A stretch of 64,000 nt of DNA. It comes from Acidaminobacter sp. (lineage in GTDB: Bacteria; Bacillota_A; Clostridia; Peptostreptococcales; Acidaminobacteraceae). The translations under genes and the position numbers were made by a program. The first letter of the stretch is position 1. Every line of letters starts with the position of its first letter. Under the pieces are notes generated by a model. The model saw only the letters and a list, made by a program, of their open reading frames with translations. It did no database searches and was not told the DNA's origin. Positions 35,083 through 43,271 of this stretch are shown here, in pieces. Location of the stretch: the NCBI GenBank assembly GCA_009881125.1, contig WXFH01000012.1, positions 1 to 64,000 of the forward strand, in the 5' to 3' direction.

Positions 35083-35771
35083 GGGCTCCACCTCTCCAAT
35101 ACACATCTATAGTTGTGGTAATTGGCTTTAATTGGCAATTTATTCATCCGTTTCTCCTTTGATTTTAGTATACCACTCCAGAAATATTTTATTCAAGTTT
35201 AGTAATTTTAAGGTTTACGAGATAATAAAAATTTTTTTGAATAATTTAACTGACTGTGGATATTCATCGAGTGTATAAATTGTTATTTTATGGTATTCGT
35301 TGGCGTCACCGTTTGCTATGACTTGTCTCTGAACTTTATGAACAAATTGCAGGCAGTGAAAATCTGTATAATCATTAAAAAAAGATCATAAAGATTTTTC
35401 TGAATTTTTGCATATTTTTATAGTTGGCCCGGAGGCTCAGCCAGAAGGTGTTTTGTGCTGTGGCGGGCGCGTCTTTTTTAGGTTTCCCTCAAGACCTAAA
35501 ATTCTCTGCCGATGGTCACATTTCTTTCAGTTAACATAACGCTGAATTTCCTCCGCTTCCGGGCGTTATGCATATTGATTAATCACAAGTAATTTTTAAG
35601 CGATATTTACCCCATTTTGGGGTACTTTAAGGCGATTTGACTACAGATTGACAGGTTCAGCTTGGATCGAGTATGATGGTAGCACAAAGTCAACCGGCAA
35701 CGATTTGGATTCCGTACGGTCCTATTAGTGGGTCACAGCCCGGATCCTACATGCTTGAAAGGAGATTTTTT
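35083..35771. other. Divergent arcA-arginase intergenic region
   Basis: AT-rich and gene-free. It contains an ARG-box-like half site (TCTGAATTTTTGCATA, 35399-35414), a TTTTAGGT/ACCTAAAA hairpin near 35478-35503 and a CTGCCGATGGTCAC motif (35506-35519). The arginase promoter is at 35648-35677. The ARG-box call is weak. Confidence 0.5.
35648..35677 (+). promoter_or_regulatory. Sigma-70/A-type promoter of the arginase gene
   Basis: TTGACA (35648-35653) and TATGAT (35672-35677) are 18 bp apart, with a start near 35684. This gives a leader of about 88 nt. Confidence 0.72.
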
Positions 35772-36683
35772 ATGACAGCACTCAAAGAAAAACGCATTTC
35801 CATAGTTGGTGTCCCTATGAACCTGGGCGCGGACCGCTTAGGCGTCGACCTCGGCCCTGTCGCGATCCGTTATGCGGGCGTCAAAGGCCGACTTGAGCGA
35901 CTTGGCTACGATTTCGAGGACCGCGGCGACATCCAGGTGGTCCGTCCTGAAAACGCGAGAGATGCTAAGAGCAATCTGAAATACCTGGACGAAGTCGTCC
36001 GCGTCAATACAGAGCTTTGCAACTCGGTTGCGGACATTATGTCTGAAGGGAGATTTCCGCTGGTTCTGGGCGGTGACCATAGCATCGCCATCGGCACCAT
36101 TGCAGGTGTCCTGCAGCACAAGAAGAACCTCGGCGTGATCTGGTTCGACGCCCATGGCGACATCAATACGGCGGAGACTTCGCCTTCCGGCAACATTCAC
36201 GGGATGCCGGTGGCGGTGGCGCTGGGCCTTGGTCATGAACGCCTCATAGGGATTGGCGGCGCTGAGAACAAGCTGAATCCTAAGAATATCGTCCTGATTG
36301 GCTCCCGCGACCTCGACTCTGGCGAACGCAAGCTGCTCAAGGAGCTGGGCGTCACGGTCTTCACCATGCACGAGGTTGACCTCATTGGTATGCCAAAGGT
36401 CATGGAAGAAGCGATCCGCGTCGCATCAGACGGCACTGACGGCGTTCACGTCAGCTTCGATATGGACGCTATGGATCCGTTCTACGCCACAGGCACCGGT
36501 ACCCGCGTCGCCGGCGGCCTCTCTTACCGCGAGTCACACCTCGCCCTCGAGCTGATCGCCCAGGCAGGCATCATGACCAGCGCTGAGTTCGTCGAGGTCA
36601 ACCCGCTGATCGACAACAAGAATGAAACCGCAGAAACCGCTGTCGCCTTGATGGATTCCCTTCTTGGAGGATGGCTGCTGTAA
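35772..36683 (+). CDS. rocF: Arginase (ureohydrolase family)
   Basis: This is a 303-aa binuclear manganese ureohydrolase. The metal motifs GGDHSIAIG, WFDAHGDIN and SFDMDAMDP are intact. The opening SIVGVPMNLGADRLGVDLGP and the length are characteristic of Bacillus-type arginase rather than agmatinase. It would split arginine to ornithine and urea. The start is ATG 35772 after AAAGGAG; an upstream in-frame region contains the promoter. It is monocistronic with a strong terminator. Having both arginase and arginine deiminase next to each other implies differential control. Confidence 0.9.
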   Translation: MTALKEKRISIVGVPMNLGADRLGVDLGPVAIRYAGVKGRLERLGYDFEDRGDIQVVRPENARDAKSNLKYLDEVVRVNTELCNSVADIMSEGRFPLVLGGDHSIAIGTIAGVLQHKKNLGVIWFDAHGDINTAETSPSGNIHGMPVAVALGLGHERLIGIGGAENKLNPKNIVLIGSRDLDSGERKLLKELGVTVFTMHEVDLIGMPKVMEEAIRVASDGTDGVHVSFDMDAMDPFYATGTGTRVAGGLSYRESHLALELIAQAGIMTSAEFVEVNPLIDNKNETAETAVALMDSLLGGWLL

Positions 36684-36720
36684 GAAAATGATTAAAAGAT
36701 TTAGTGAATAAAAAGGAGAA

Positions 36721-36753
36721 AACCGCCACGGCTGACGCTTGGCGGTTTTTTTT
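36721..36753 (+). terminator. Intrinsic terminator of the arginase gene
   Basis: AACCGCCA (36721-36728) pairs with TGGCGGTT (36740-36747), followed by eight T residues. Confidence 0.9.
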
Positions 36754-36770
36754 GATTGTAGTTTGAAGGT

Positions 36771-36966
36771 GGGTGACGCGGACAAAAACGAAGTTGGGGA
36801 CAATAGGCCACAAGCCGCGCGGAAGGAAATATTTTTTGTACCAGAGTTTGAGAGAATGATTCTCATCTCGCTCAAAAGTGAACAGTTCTATTTCTATACT
36901 ATTTCCGTCCGCGTCCCCAATCCAAAAGTTGTCCGCGTCACCAAATCCAAAGTTGTCCGCGTCACC
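36771..36966. repeat. 24-bp periodic GTGACGCGGAC repeats, inverted arrangement
   Basis: One GGTGACGCGGACA unit lies at about 36771 on the plus strand. Three complementary GTCCGCGTC units start at 36907, 36931 and 36955, exactly 24 bp apart. Between them is a TTTTTGTACCAGAG segment that also ends the tract at 47391. This fills the gap between arginase and the histidine kinase gene. Confidence 0.78.
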
Positions 36967-36985
36967 TTTCTTTTGGAAGTGTCGT

Positions 36986-38638
36986 TCAAGCGTCTATGAG
37001 CGGCAAGGTCAGGATGGCTTTAAAGAGGTCGCCGTCGGTTTCGATTTTAAAGCAGCCCTTTTGGAGTTCGGCGAGGCTTTTGGCAATGGCAAGGCCCAGG
37101 CCGGAGCCGTCGGTGGTACGGGCAGCATCGCCTCGTACAAAGCGTTCGGTCAGACTGTCATCCACGTCATCCAGCGGCAGGGCAGAAATGTTTTTCAAGG
37201 TGATGACGGCGTTTTGCTCGCTGCGCTGGAGATCGAGGTAGACTCTGGAGCCGGGCATGGCGTACTTCAGGACGTTGAGGAACAGGTTCTCCATGATGCG
37301 CCAGAGGTGGCGGCCATCAGCATGGATGGTGAGGGGCTGGTCCTGAGGGGGCATCGTCAATTTGAGCTCCAGGCTGGCTTGCTCCATGCGGTCGCGGACT
37401 TCACCGGCGGACTGATGGAGGAATTCCTGGAGGCTGAGAGGCTCGGCCTGGACGTTGAGATTGCCGGAGGAGGCCTTGGCGGCCTCGAAGAGATCCTCAG
37501 TCAGGGTCTTCAGGCGCTGGGACTTCTGGTCCAAAACGGCCAGATAGTCAGCTGCCTCGGGGGCGCTTAGGCCGGAGCGTTTGAGGAGATCAATGTAGTT
37601 GAGGATGGAGGTCAGCGGGGTCTTCAGGTCGTGGGAGACGTTGGTGATGAGCTCGGTTTTCATGCGCTCGGATTTGAGGGCAGTTTCCAGGGCGGTTTGG
37701 TAGCCCACGGCGATCCCGTTGACTTTGGTGGAGATGCTTTTGAGTCGGGCGGGGCCTTCCGGGACCATCGGCAAGCCTAAGTCACCGGCGTCAACGGCGG
37801 CCAGGCTGGTCTCAATCCGTGCCAGGACCTGATCCTGACGGATCAGATAGAGTGCAAGAAGCGCAATGCCGGAGAGGTACACCACGCCGCCGACCAGAAA
37901 GCCTAAGACGCCCAGGGTCGCAGTCAGAAGGCCGCCGAAGATTATGGTGAAGGCGTTGAGGGCGAGGAAGCCAGTCGCAATGAGGAGAGGCATGCGGTCC
38001 ACCGGGCCGCTCCTTAGTCTGCGCAGCGCCTTGCGAATAGGCCTTGAAACGGCGCCAAAGCACTTTGAAGCGCACCAGACCACAAAAGTGTGGCTGAGCA
38101 GCGTGCCGGTTTTAAGTCGCTTCCAGGTCAAAGTCCAGGCGTAGAGGGCTAAGGCACCGCTTAGGACGAGAAAGAGTGCGGCGACGGGTTTCATCAGGAG
38201 CTGCCACTCGCTTTCGGCGAATCGCAGGAGTTCACCGGCGAGGCCAACCAGGGCGACCTGGATTCCAATCCATAGCGCGAGGCCAAAGTCAACGAAGATT
38301 CGGTCGGTTTTAAGGAAGTGGACGTCGTCTGAGTCAGGACGGCGGCCGGACACCGCGGCCAGGAAAATGAGACCGGTAAGCATAATCATGACGCAGGCGG
38401 CGAGAAGGATCAGGGTCGGGGTATTGTCCGCGAGCCAGGCTTCGTGCCAGTCGTTAGGGTCCTGAAGCTCCTCATAAGCCTGGCTGCTGCGGTAGTCAAA
38501 GTCGAACAGGGTGCCTTCTGCCTCGTCGTAAAGGGTATTTGAGAAGACCAGGCCTGCCGCCAGGATCAATAGAATGACTGCGGTTTTCGTCAGCCAGTGT
38601 CTGAAGAGATTAGTCCAGTTTTTCGATTTTGTATCCAA
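36986..38638 (-). CDS. Membrane sensor histidine kinase
   Basis: This 550-aa kinase has an N-terminal sensor region with several membrane helices (about 18-35, 75-95, 105-150, 185-260). It is followed by a HAMP-like linker, a dimerisation domain with phospho-His in NVSHDLKTPLTS, and an ATPase domain (NLFLNVLKYA, GSGLGLAIAKSL). A TTG start at 38638 overlaps the response regulator gene by 29 bp; the exact start is uncertain. It pairs with the OmpR-type regulator upstream. The stimulus is unknown, possibly envelope stress as for similar four-helix kinases. Confidence 0.85.
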   Translation of the reverse strand: MDTKSKNWTNLFRHWLTKTAVILLILAAGLVFSNTLYDEAEGTLFDFDYRSSQAYEELQDPNDWHEAWLADNTPTLILLAACVMIMLTGLIFLAAVSGRRPDSDDVHFLKTDRIFVDFGLALWIGIQVALVGLAGELLRFAESEWQLLMKPVAALFLVLSGALALYAWTLTWKRLKTGTLLSHTFVVWCASKCFGAVSRPIRKALRRLRSGPVDRMPLLIATGFLALNAFTIIFGGLLTATLGVLGFLVGGVVYLSGIALLALYLIRQDQVLARIETSLAAVDAGDLGLPMVPEGPARLKSISTKVNGIAVGYQTALETALKSERMKTELITNVSHDLKTPLTSILNYIDLLKRSGLSAPEAADYLAVLDQKSQRLKTLTEDLFEAAKASSGNLNVQAEPLSLQEFLHQSAGEVRDRMEQASLELKLTMPPQDQPLTIHADGRHLWRIMENLFLNVLKYAMPGSRVYLDLQRSEQNAVITLKNISALPLDDVDDSLTERFVRGDAARTTDGSGLGLAIAKSLAELQKGCFKIETDGDLFKAILTLPLIDA

Positions 38639-39299
38639 TGCCCCACACCACCTTTAAGTATTTTGGGTCTTTCGGGTTGATTTCGATTTTTTCACGGATC
38701 CGCCGGATGTGGACCGAGACTGTATTTTCCGAGTTGATGGGCGTTTCGGACCAGACCTGCTCGTAGATTTGGTCAGAGGAAAAGACTTTGCCGGCATTTG
38801 AAAGCAGGAGGCGCACGATGTGATATTCGTAGCGGGTGAGTTTGATAGGGTCACCATCGGCAAACACCTCTTTGGTTTCGTCGTCGAGAAGAAGGCCGCC
38901 GCTGCGGAAGGTGGACGGCTTCTCAGTGTACGCACCCAGGCTTGTAAAGCGGCGAAGCTGGGATTTAACCCGTGCCAGGAGCTCAAGGGGATTGAAGGGT
39001 TTAGCTATGTAGTCGTCCGCGCCCAGGTTGAGGCCTAGGATTTTGTCGGTGTCCTCGGTTTTGGCGGACAGCAGGATGATAGGCAGGTTGGAGTGTTCGC
39101 GGATCTGGAGAGTCGCCCGCAGGCCGTCCAGCTCAGGCATCATAATATCGAGGAGGATGAGCTGGATATCGTGGTTTTTGAGGGCTTCCAGGGCTTCGAG
39201 GCCATTGTAGGCCTTGACGACCTGGTAGCCTTCGTGATTCAGATAGATTTCAATGGCATCAGTTATGGCGCGATCGTCATCGCAGACTAAGATTTTCAT
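38610..39299 (-). CDS. OmpR/PhoB-family response regulator
   Basis: This 229-aa regulator has a receiver domain (1-120; Asp-Asp pocket in CDDDRAI, phospho-Asp in LLDIMMPELDG, Lys in AKPFNPLEL) and a winged-helix DNA-binding domain (about 130-228, ending VVWGIGYKIEKLD). ATG 39299 follows AGGAGCTAG. It is the first gene of a two-gene operon with the overlapping kinase. The linker includes a copy of the repeat motif at 38851-38862, encoding Ala-Asp-Gly-Asp. Confidence 0.92.
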   Translation of the reverse strand: MKILVCDDDRAITDAIEIYLNHEGYQVVKAYNGLEALEALKNHDIQLILLDIMMPELDGLRATLQIREHSNLPIILLSAKTEDTDKILGLNLGADDYIAKPFNPLELLARVKSQLRRFTSLGAYTEKPSTFRSGGLLLDDETKEVFADGDPIKLTRYEYHIVRLLLSNAGKVFSSDQIYEQVWSETPINSENTVSVHIRRIREKIEINPKDPKYLKVVWGIGYKIEKLD

Positions 39300-39492
39300 A
39301 AGCTAGCTCCTAAGTTAATATGATGGCCCTGTGCGGTTGTCGCTGATAAAATCTGCCTTCCGTGCACTGCGGGCGTTGGCCTTGGTTTTTGGGAATCTGT
39401 ATTCAAGCTCGAATAATTTCATCTTAACAGAAAAAAACGTCGAAAAACCTCTGATAATTCTTAAGATATTCTTACGATAGCTAGAGACATGC

Positions 39493-39745
39493 ATAAAGTG
39501 AAGAAGCGCTGTCTCGCCGGGAGCTTGCTCACGGAGGGGCAGTGCTTCTTCACTTTATATAGGGCGCAGCCCGTTACCGAAGCGCAGCCTGTCACCGAGC
39601 ACAGCGAGGCGATTGGCGAAGCGAGGTGCATGTCTCATAGCGTATAAACGTAACTTCCGCGATAGGCGGAGCGAGGTGCACGTCTGTAGCGTAAAGTGTT
39701 CATTTCGCAACAAGGCGGAGCGAGGTGCACGTCTCGCAGCGAACG
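39493..39745 (+). repeat. Compound repeat element, copy B
   Basis: A hairpin with 19-bp arms (39493-39511 and 39540-39558, one mismatch) has a loop containing CCGGGAGCTTGCTCACGGAG. It is followed by TATATAGGGCGCAGCCCG, GCGCAGCC and three GAGCGAGGTGCACGTCT-type blocks separated by AGCGT spacers. The order matches copy A. Together with the veg terminator it fills the 39300-39854 gap. Confidence 0.8.
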
Positions 39746-39777
39746 TGAACCTGACATCAAGTTAAACATCAACCCCC

Positions 39778-39829
39778 AAAAAAGAACAAAGCCAGCGACC
39801 CAGCCGCGTTCACGGCTAGTCACTGGCAT
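39778..39829 (-). terminator. Terminator of veg
   Basis: On the minus strand GCCAGTGACTAGCCGTG pairs with CGCGGCTGGGTCGCTGGC imperfectly, followed by a T-rich tail. Confidence 0.75.
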
Positions 39830-39854
39830 AAATAAATACAGAATAAATCAGTCT

Positions 39855-40124
39855 CTATGAAACATTAACCCTTTGGCACAGCGTCACTTCTACTGTGTCC
39901 GTCAAAATGTCTGAATAACTGAACGATACACGGCGCTCTGTATCGAGGCCGGCGTTGATACGTACAGTGAAAACACTTGGATAAGCTACTTCGAGAATGC
40001 CCTCACGGACATTCGCCTTGCGCTTGCCCTTATTCGTCTTGAGAATTACGCGTTCCCCAATCAGACCTTCGACCGACTTTCGAATCTCTGCAAGTGTCGC
40101 TTTTGTCGCCAAGTTGACCACCAT
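39855..40124 (-). CDS. veg: Veg protein
   Basis: This 89-aa small beta-rich protein of the Veg family is linked to biofilm matrix control in Bacillus and found across Firmicutes. The signature TLAEIRKSVEGLIGERVILKT and the ending FSYSDILTDTVEVTL fit the family. I take ATG 40124; a GTG at 40139 would give five more residues. The ribosome site is poor (GAGAATGGG). Two tandem promoters lie directly upstream, as expected for a highly expressed gene. It is monocistronic with a terminator. Confidence 0.9.
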   Translation of the reverse strand: MVVNLATKATLAEIRKSVEGLIGERVILKTNKGKRKANVREGILEVAYPSVFTVRINAGLDTERRVSFSYSDILTDTVEVTLCQRVNVS

Positions 40125-40148
40125 CCCATTCTCTATCACACTGTATAA

Positions 40149-40209
40149 ATATTACCATACAGTCAGAGAAAAGTCAAATATTATACAATAGTAGTATTTA
40201 ATCTGTCAA
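40149..40209 (-). promoter_or_regulatory. Tandem promoters of veg
   Basis: On the minus strand, promoter 1 has TTGACA (40204-40209), 18 bp, TATAAT (40180-40185). Promoter 2 has TTGACT (40172-40177), 17 bp, TAATAT (40149-40154). From promoter 2 the mRNA would start at about 40142, leaving a very short leader. Confidence 0.82.
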
Positions 40210-40469
40210 CTAGGTTTTGTCGAAAAATGTCTGTTAGTTTTATGTCAAGTACAAAATGTTCTCAAAAGCCTCAAATTGCTGCATTTAAGCAACTTTTTAC
40301 AGACGATTCGAATGCATCTTTTGCCAACTGATCCGCATATTTTACCTCTGTTCTAACCTTTGATCGCTCGATATTAATATAAATTAACCAAATTTTAACC
40401 TTTTGGCTTTGTCTTCTCTTTTTCTTACTTATTTTTATCTTACGTTTTCCTCGTTAAACTCAAATTACT
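40210..40469. other. AT-rich gap with no recognised gene
   Basis: It contains only a weak TTGCT/AGCAA hairpin near 40277 followed by T residues on the plus strand. No promoter, RNA gene or reading frame is convincing. Confidence 0.5.
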
Positions 40470-41240
40470 CTATTTATCAGCTTTTTCCCCAGCCTCAGCC
40501 ATCTCAGCCGCATGCTTCACCCGCTCCTCAGCCAACGCATCACCCTCCAGCCTGACCATGGCGAACCAATCTACCAAGCCCAGCTGAATCTGATCCGGCT
40601 CCAAAAGCCCCGTCATCAAAAAACGAGAATCAATCGAAAACAAGTCATCAAACAACTCATCCCGATCCCCGGACGTCATAGGCGCCTCAGACACGAAGGA
40701 CTCGCAAAAAGGTATAGACCGCTCCACGACAGCAGCAGGAAGTCTCACCCCATAGTGCTTGAAAATCTCCTCCGCCGCCCTTTGGTTGGCCTTCAGCACC
40801 GCCTTGAGATTCCGTCCGTAATCCGCGGCTTTAAGATGCCCGAAGATTCGGCAGGTCAAAGGGCGGACCTCATAGATCATGCAGCGTCCATCCGCCTCCA
40901 GCATGGGGCATTTCATAGGACGGGCGAGTTCAAATCGGGCATAGTCTTCCGCCCGATTGAGGGCCTCCGACCATCGGCCAGACGCCTCTAAAAAGTCCCG
41001 GATTCGAAGCCACTCCACAAAAAAAGTGCTGACGGATTCGGCGCAGCACGCGGTACAGCCTCTGCAGCGCCCTCCAGGCACCCTGGCATAGACCTCTGAA
41101 AGGCGCTCAAACAAGCCGTTTTCCCAGGCTTGATCAAACGCCGCTCTCCACCGGGCGTCGAGGTCCGGATCCCTGAATGTCGCAGACCCAGCTCCAGTTG
41201 CAGTCACAGTACCAGTCACGGTCTCACTTCTCTCCCTCAT
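40470..41240 (-). CDS. YkgJ-type cysteine-cluster protein
   Basis: This 256-aa protein carries the CxxCxxCC-type metal cluster of the YkgJ family (CRGCTACCAES, about residue 58-66). A second set, MKCPMLEADGRCMIYEVRPLTCRIFGH, is quoted in fragments: CPML, GRC, LTC. The family is described as a putative zinc- or iron-binding protein; the function is unknown. It overlaps the downstream end of the TIM-barrel gene by 4 bp and is probably cotranscribed. The first 20 residues are Thr/Gly-rich and may be an unstructured tail. Confidence 0.8.
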   Translation of the reverse strand: MRERSETVTGTVTATGAGSATFRDPDLDARWRAAFDQAWENGLFERLSEVYARVPGGRCRGCTACCAESVSTFFVEWLRIRDFLEASGRWSEALNRAEDYARFELARPMKCPMLEADGRCMIYEVRPLTCRIFGHLKAADYGRNLKAVLKANQRAAEEIFKHYGVRLPAAVVERSIPFCESFVSEAPMTSGDRDELFDDLFSIDSRFLMTGLLEPDQIQLGLVDWFAMVRLEGDALAEERVKHAAEMAEAGEKADK

Positions 41241-42199
41241 TCGCAGGCCCCTCCCAAATAGCAGTCCGCCGCATATTTGAGGCCCTCCAAATAATAATCA
41301 CGCCCGCCATAGAAACTGGACGCCTCAAGCACAACCGGAGACTCAAAGGCCTTCAGTTGACGGTAGACAGAAGCAGGGTCGAAGGCCCATCCCTCCGACC
41401 TTTGTTGCCCGGGATGAGGGATCACGTGGTGAAATTCCTTATAAAATGGCGAGTTTCCATAATAATCATTCCCCCGGACTGTCCAGACGTGAAAGCCCAG
41501 GCAATAAGGGCCAAAGGTCTCGACAACCTGGTTAAAATCAAAACCGTTCATCAGACACGAAAAATAGAGATGACCCGTATCCAGCAGCGGCGCCAGTCTC
41601 GAATAACCATTCAAAGCTTCAATCCATTGCTCAGGTCGATTGAAATCCTTGTTTGACCCAAAATATTCCAGAGCCAGGACAGTGCCAAAGTTCTCCGCTA
41701 TAGACTGAAGTTTTCCGAGGGCTTCATGGAGGATAGCATGGAAATCCAAGTCGTGATAGGCATTCCTATAGATCCCGGGGAAATGGATCACGTAATAATC
41801 CGGCTGATAGCGGCTGGTCAGCTGGCGCAGGTTCTCTTCCAGAAATCTGAAGGCCAGGGCCCGTTTCTCCGGATCCGGATCCAGGTAATAGCCGTCCAGA
41901 TAATCGAAGGGAAACCAGTCATAGAGACAAAGCGGGAGATGGATTGTATAATCCAGACCCAGCGCTTTGGCCGTGTCCAGATCTAAAAAAATCCGCTCCA
42001 GCATGTCCTTATAAGGTCTGTGGCGCCCAAGACATACTTCTATCCGCGTAAAACCAAGCGCCGCAAGGGTCTCCACGTCAGCGTTGTTGGTGTTTGATCC
42101 GAGGCTTCGTCCCAGTTTGGCCGGACTCTGGGGCACCGAACTCATCCCCGTCTCTTCCGCACTTAAATTTTGGAATTCTGATTGAATGACCCTATCCAT
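41237..42199 (-). CDS. Sugar-phosphate isomerase/epimerase-like TIM-barrel protein
   Basis: This protein of about 320 aa belongs to the xylose-isomerase-like TIM-barrel superfamily. Metal-ligand-type residues appear in LALEYFGSN, LLDTGHLYFS, GFHVWTV and VLEASSFYGG. ATG 42199 follows GGAGGG at good spacing; an upstream in-frame stretch lacks a ribosome site. It may isomerise or epimerise a sugar, or act as an AP-endonuclease-like enzyme; the sequence does not decide. It is followed in the same operon by the YkgJ-type protein. Confidence 0.78.
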   Translation of the reverse strand: MDRVIQSEFQNLSAEETGMSSVPQSPAKLGRSLGSNTNNADVETLAALGFTRIEVCLGRHRPYKDMLERIFLDLDTAKALGLDYTIHLPLCLYDWFPFDYLDGYYLDPDPEKRALAFRFLEENLRQLTSRYQPDYYVIHFPGIYRNAYHDLDFHAILHEALGKLQSIAENFGTVLALEYFGSNKDFNRPEQWIEALNGYSRLAPLLDTGHLYFSCLMNGFDFNQVVETFGPYCLGFHVWTVRGNDYYGNSPFYKEFHHVIPHPGQQRSEGWAFDPASVYRQLKAFESPVVLEASSFYGGRDYYLEGLKYAADCYLGGACE

Positions 42200-42416
42200 T
42201 CGACTTTCCCTCCGGCACGGTGTTCCAAAAAACGGACCAGCGTTGTCGTTTGATTGATAAAATAACACGCTTTTGTCAAAGAAAAAAGTCCCGCAGGATG
42301 CAGGACTGATTATTGATAATGCTCAAAACAACTATGCTGTCTCCTGTTGTTATTATTATAACATATTTCGGTGTTTCTGCCCACTTCACCCACGGATGTT
42401 GAGGGGAAAATAACGG

Positions 42417-42478
42417 GACCATCGGCAGAGCTTTGGTCTTTGAGCCTTTAAAAGCTGAAGACCCTGCCGATGGTCACC
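42417..42478. repeat. Inverted pair of the CTGCCGATGGTCACC motif
   Basis: GACCATCGGCAG (42417-42428) and CTGCCGATGGTC (42464-42475) are perfect 12-bp arms extended inward by GGTCTT/AAGACC, forming a large hairpin. It lies just past the stop of the methyltransferase-like gene (42497), in terminator position. Confidence 0.85.
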
Positions 42479-42496
42479 CTCAGCAAACCTTTCCAT

Positions 42497-43270
42497 CTAA
42501 GACTTCTTAGGGAACCACGGAAAGAACTTGCTCGTGACCGCCGCATAAGCCTGAAATTCGGGATTATTCTCATATTTTTTCTCAAGCATAGGCACCCCGG
42601 AGACGAACATCAACAGATACGTGATCACCGCGGAGCTGATGATGGTCGGCCAAAAACCGGTCGTACCAATAACAATGAGGAAGATCCCCCACCACATGGT
42701 GGCTTCGCCGAAGTAGTTCGGGTGACGGGTATACTGCCACAGCCCCGTCTTGATGACGTGTCCCTTGTTGGCGGGATCTTTCTTGAAGACCTCCAGCTGC
42801 TTGTCCCCCACAGACTCGAAATAAAAGCCTATGAGCCAGACTGCCGTGCCCAGGACCACCCAAAGGTTGACGGACTTGTCCGCCACCGTTATAGCGTAGA
42901 GGTACGCATAGGACACCACCGCCATAAAGACCGCCTGAAGAACGTAAACCTGCAGAAACGCCCTTGGAATGACCCACTTGCCCCACTCCCGGCGCCAGTT
43001 GGCGTACCTGAAGTCCTCGGGCTTGCCCCAGTTTCGCCGGTACAGATGGTAAAACAGCCTGACGCCCCAGACAGTGACCAATGCCACAAGCAGCAAGGAC
43101 ACCGCGTCCAGGTTGCCGTAATAAAACAGCGACGCCCAGCCCACGACCACAAAACCCAGGCCCCAGCCAAAGTCCACCACGGCATTATTCTTTACTGCAG
43201 TCCCCAGAATAAAGAATCCCATGAAATAGAGAAAAATCACGAGCCAAGAAAACCATAACAACCCTGACAT
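42497..43270 (-). CDS. DUF1295 / isoprenylcysteine-methyltransferase-like membrane protein
   Basis: This 257-aa integral membrane protein with about six helices is related to the DUF1295, steroid 5-alpha-reductase and ICMT group. The C-terminal cofactor motif [20 protein letters not shown], quoted in part, is typical (TRHPNYFGE). It probably modifies or reduces a lipid substrate; the reaction is unknown. ATG 43270 lies one base past the stop of the DAK2-DegV gene (TAAT-ATG), so translation is coupled to that fatty-acid-related protein. The hydrophobic start [13 protein letters not shown] supports this start. Confidence 0.8.
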   Translation of the reverse strand: MSGLLWFSWLVIFLYFMGFFILGTAVKNNAVVDFGWGLGFVVVGWASLFYYGNLDAVSLLLVALVTVWGVRLFYHLYRRNWGKPEDFRYANWRREWGKWVIPRAFLQVYVLQAVFMAVVSYAYLYAITVADKSVNLWVVLGTAVWLIGFYFESVGDKQLEVFKKDPANKGHVIKTGLWQYTRHPNYFGEATMWWGIFLIVIGTTGFWPTIISSAVITYLLMFVSGVPMLEKKYENNPEFQAYAAVTSKFFPWFPKKS

Positions 43271-43271
43271 A

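Noticed and set aside
35301..35318. Sigma-54 promoter (TGGCGTCACCGTTTGC) before arginase
   Set aside because: The GG-to-GC spacing is 11 bp instead of the required 10, and a good sigma-70-type promoter lies closer.
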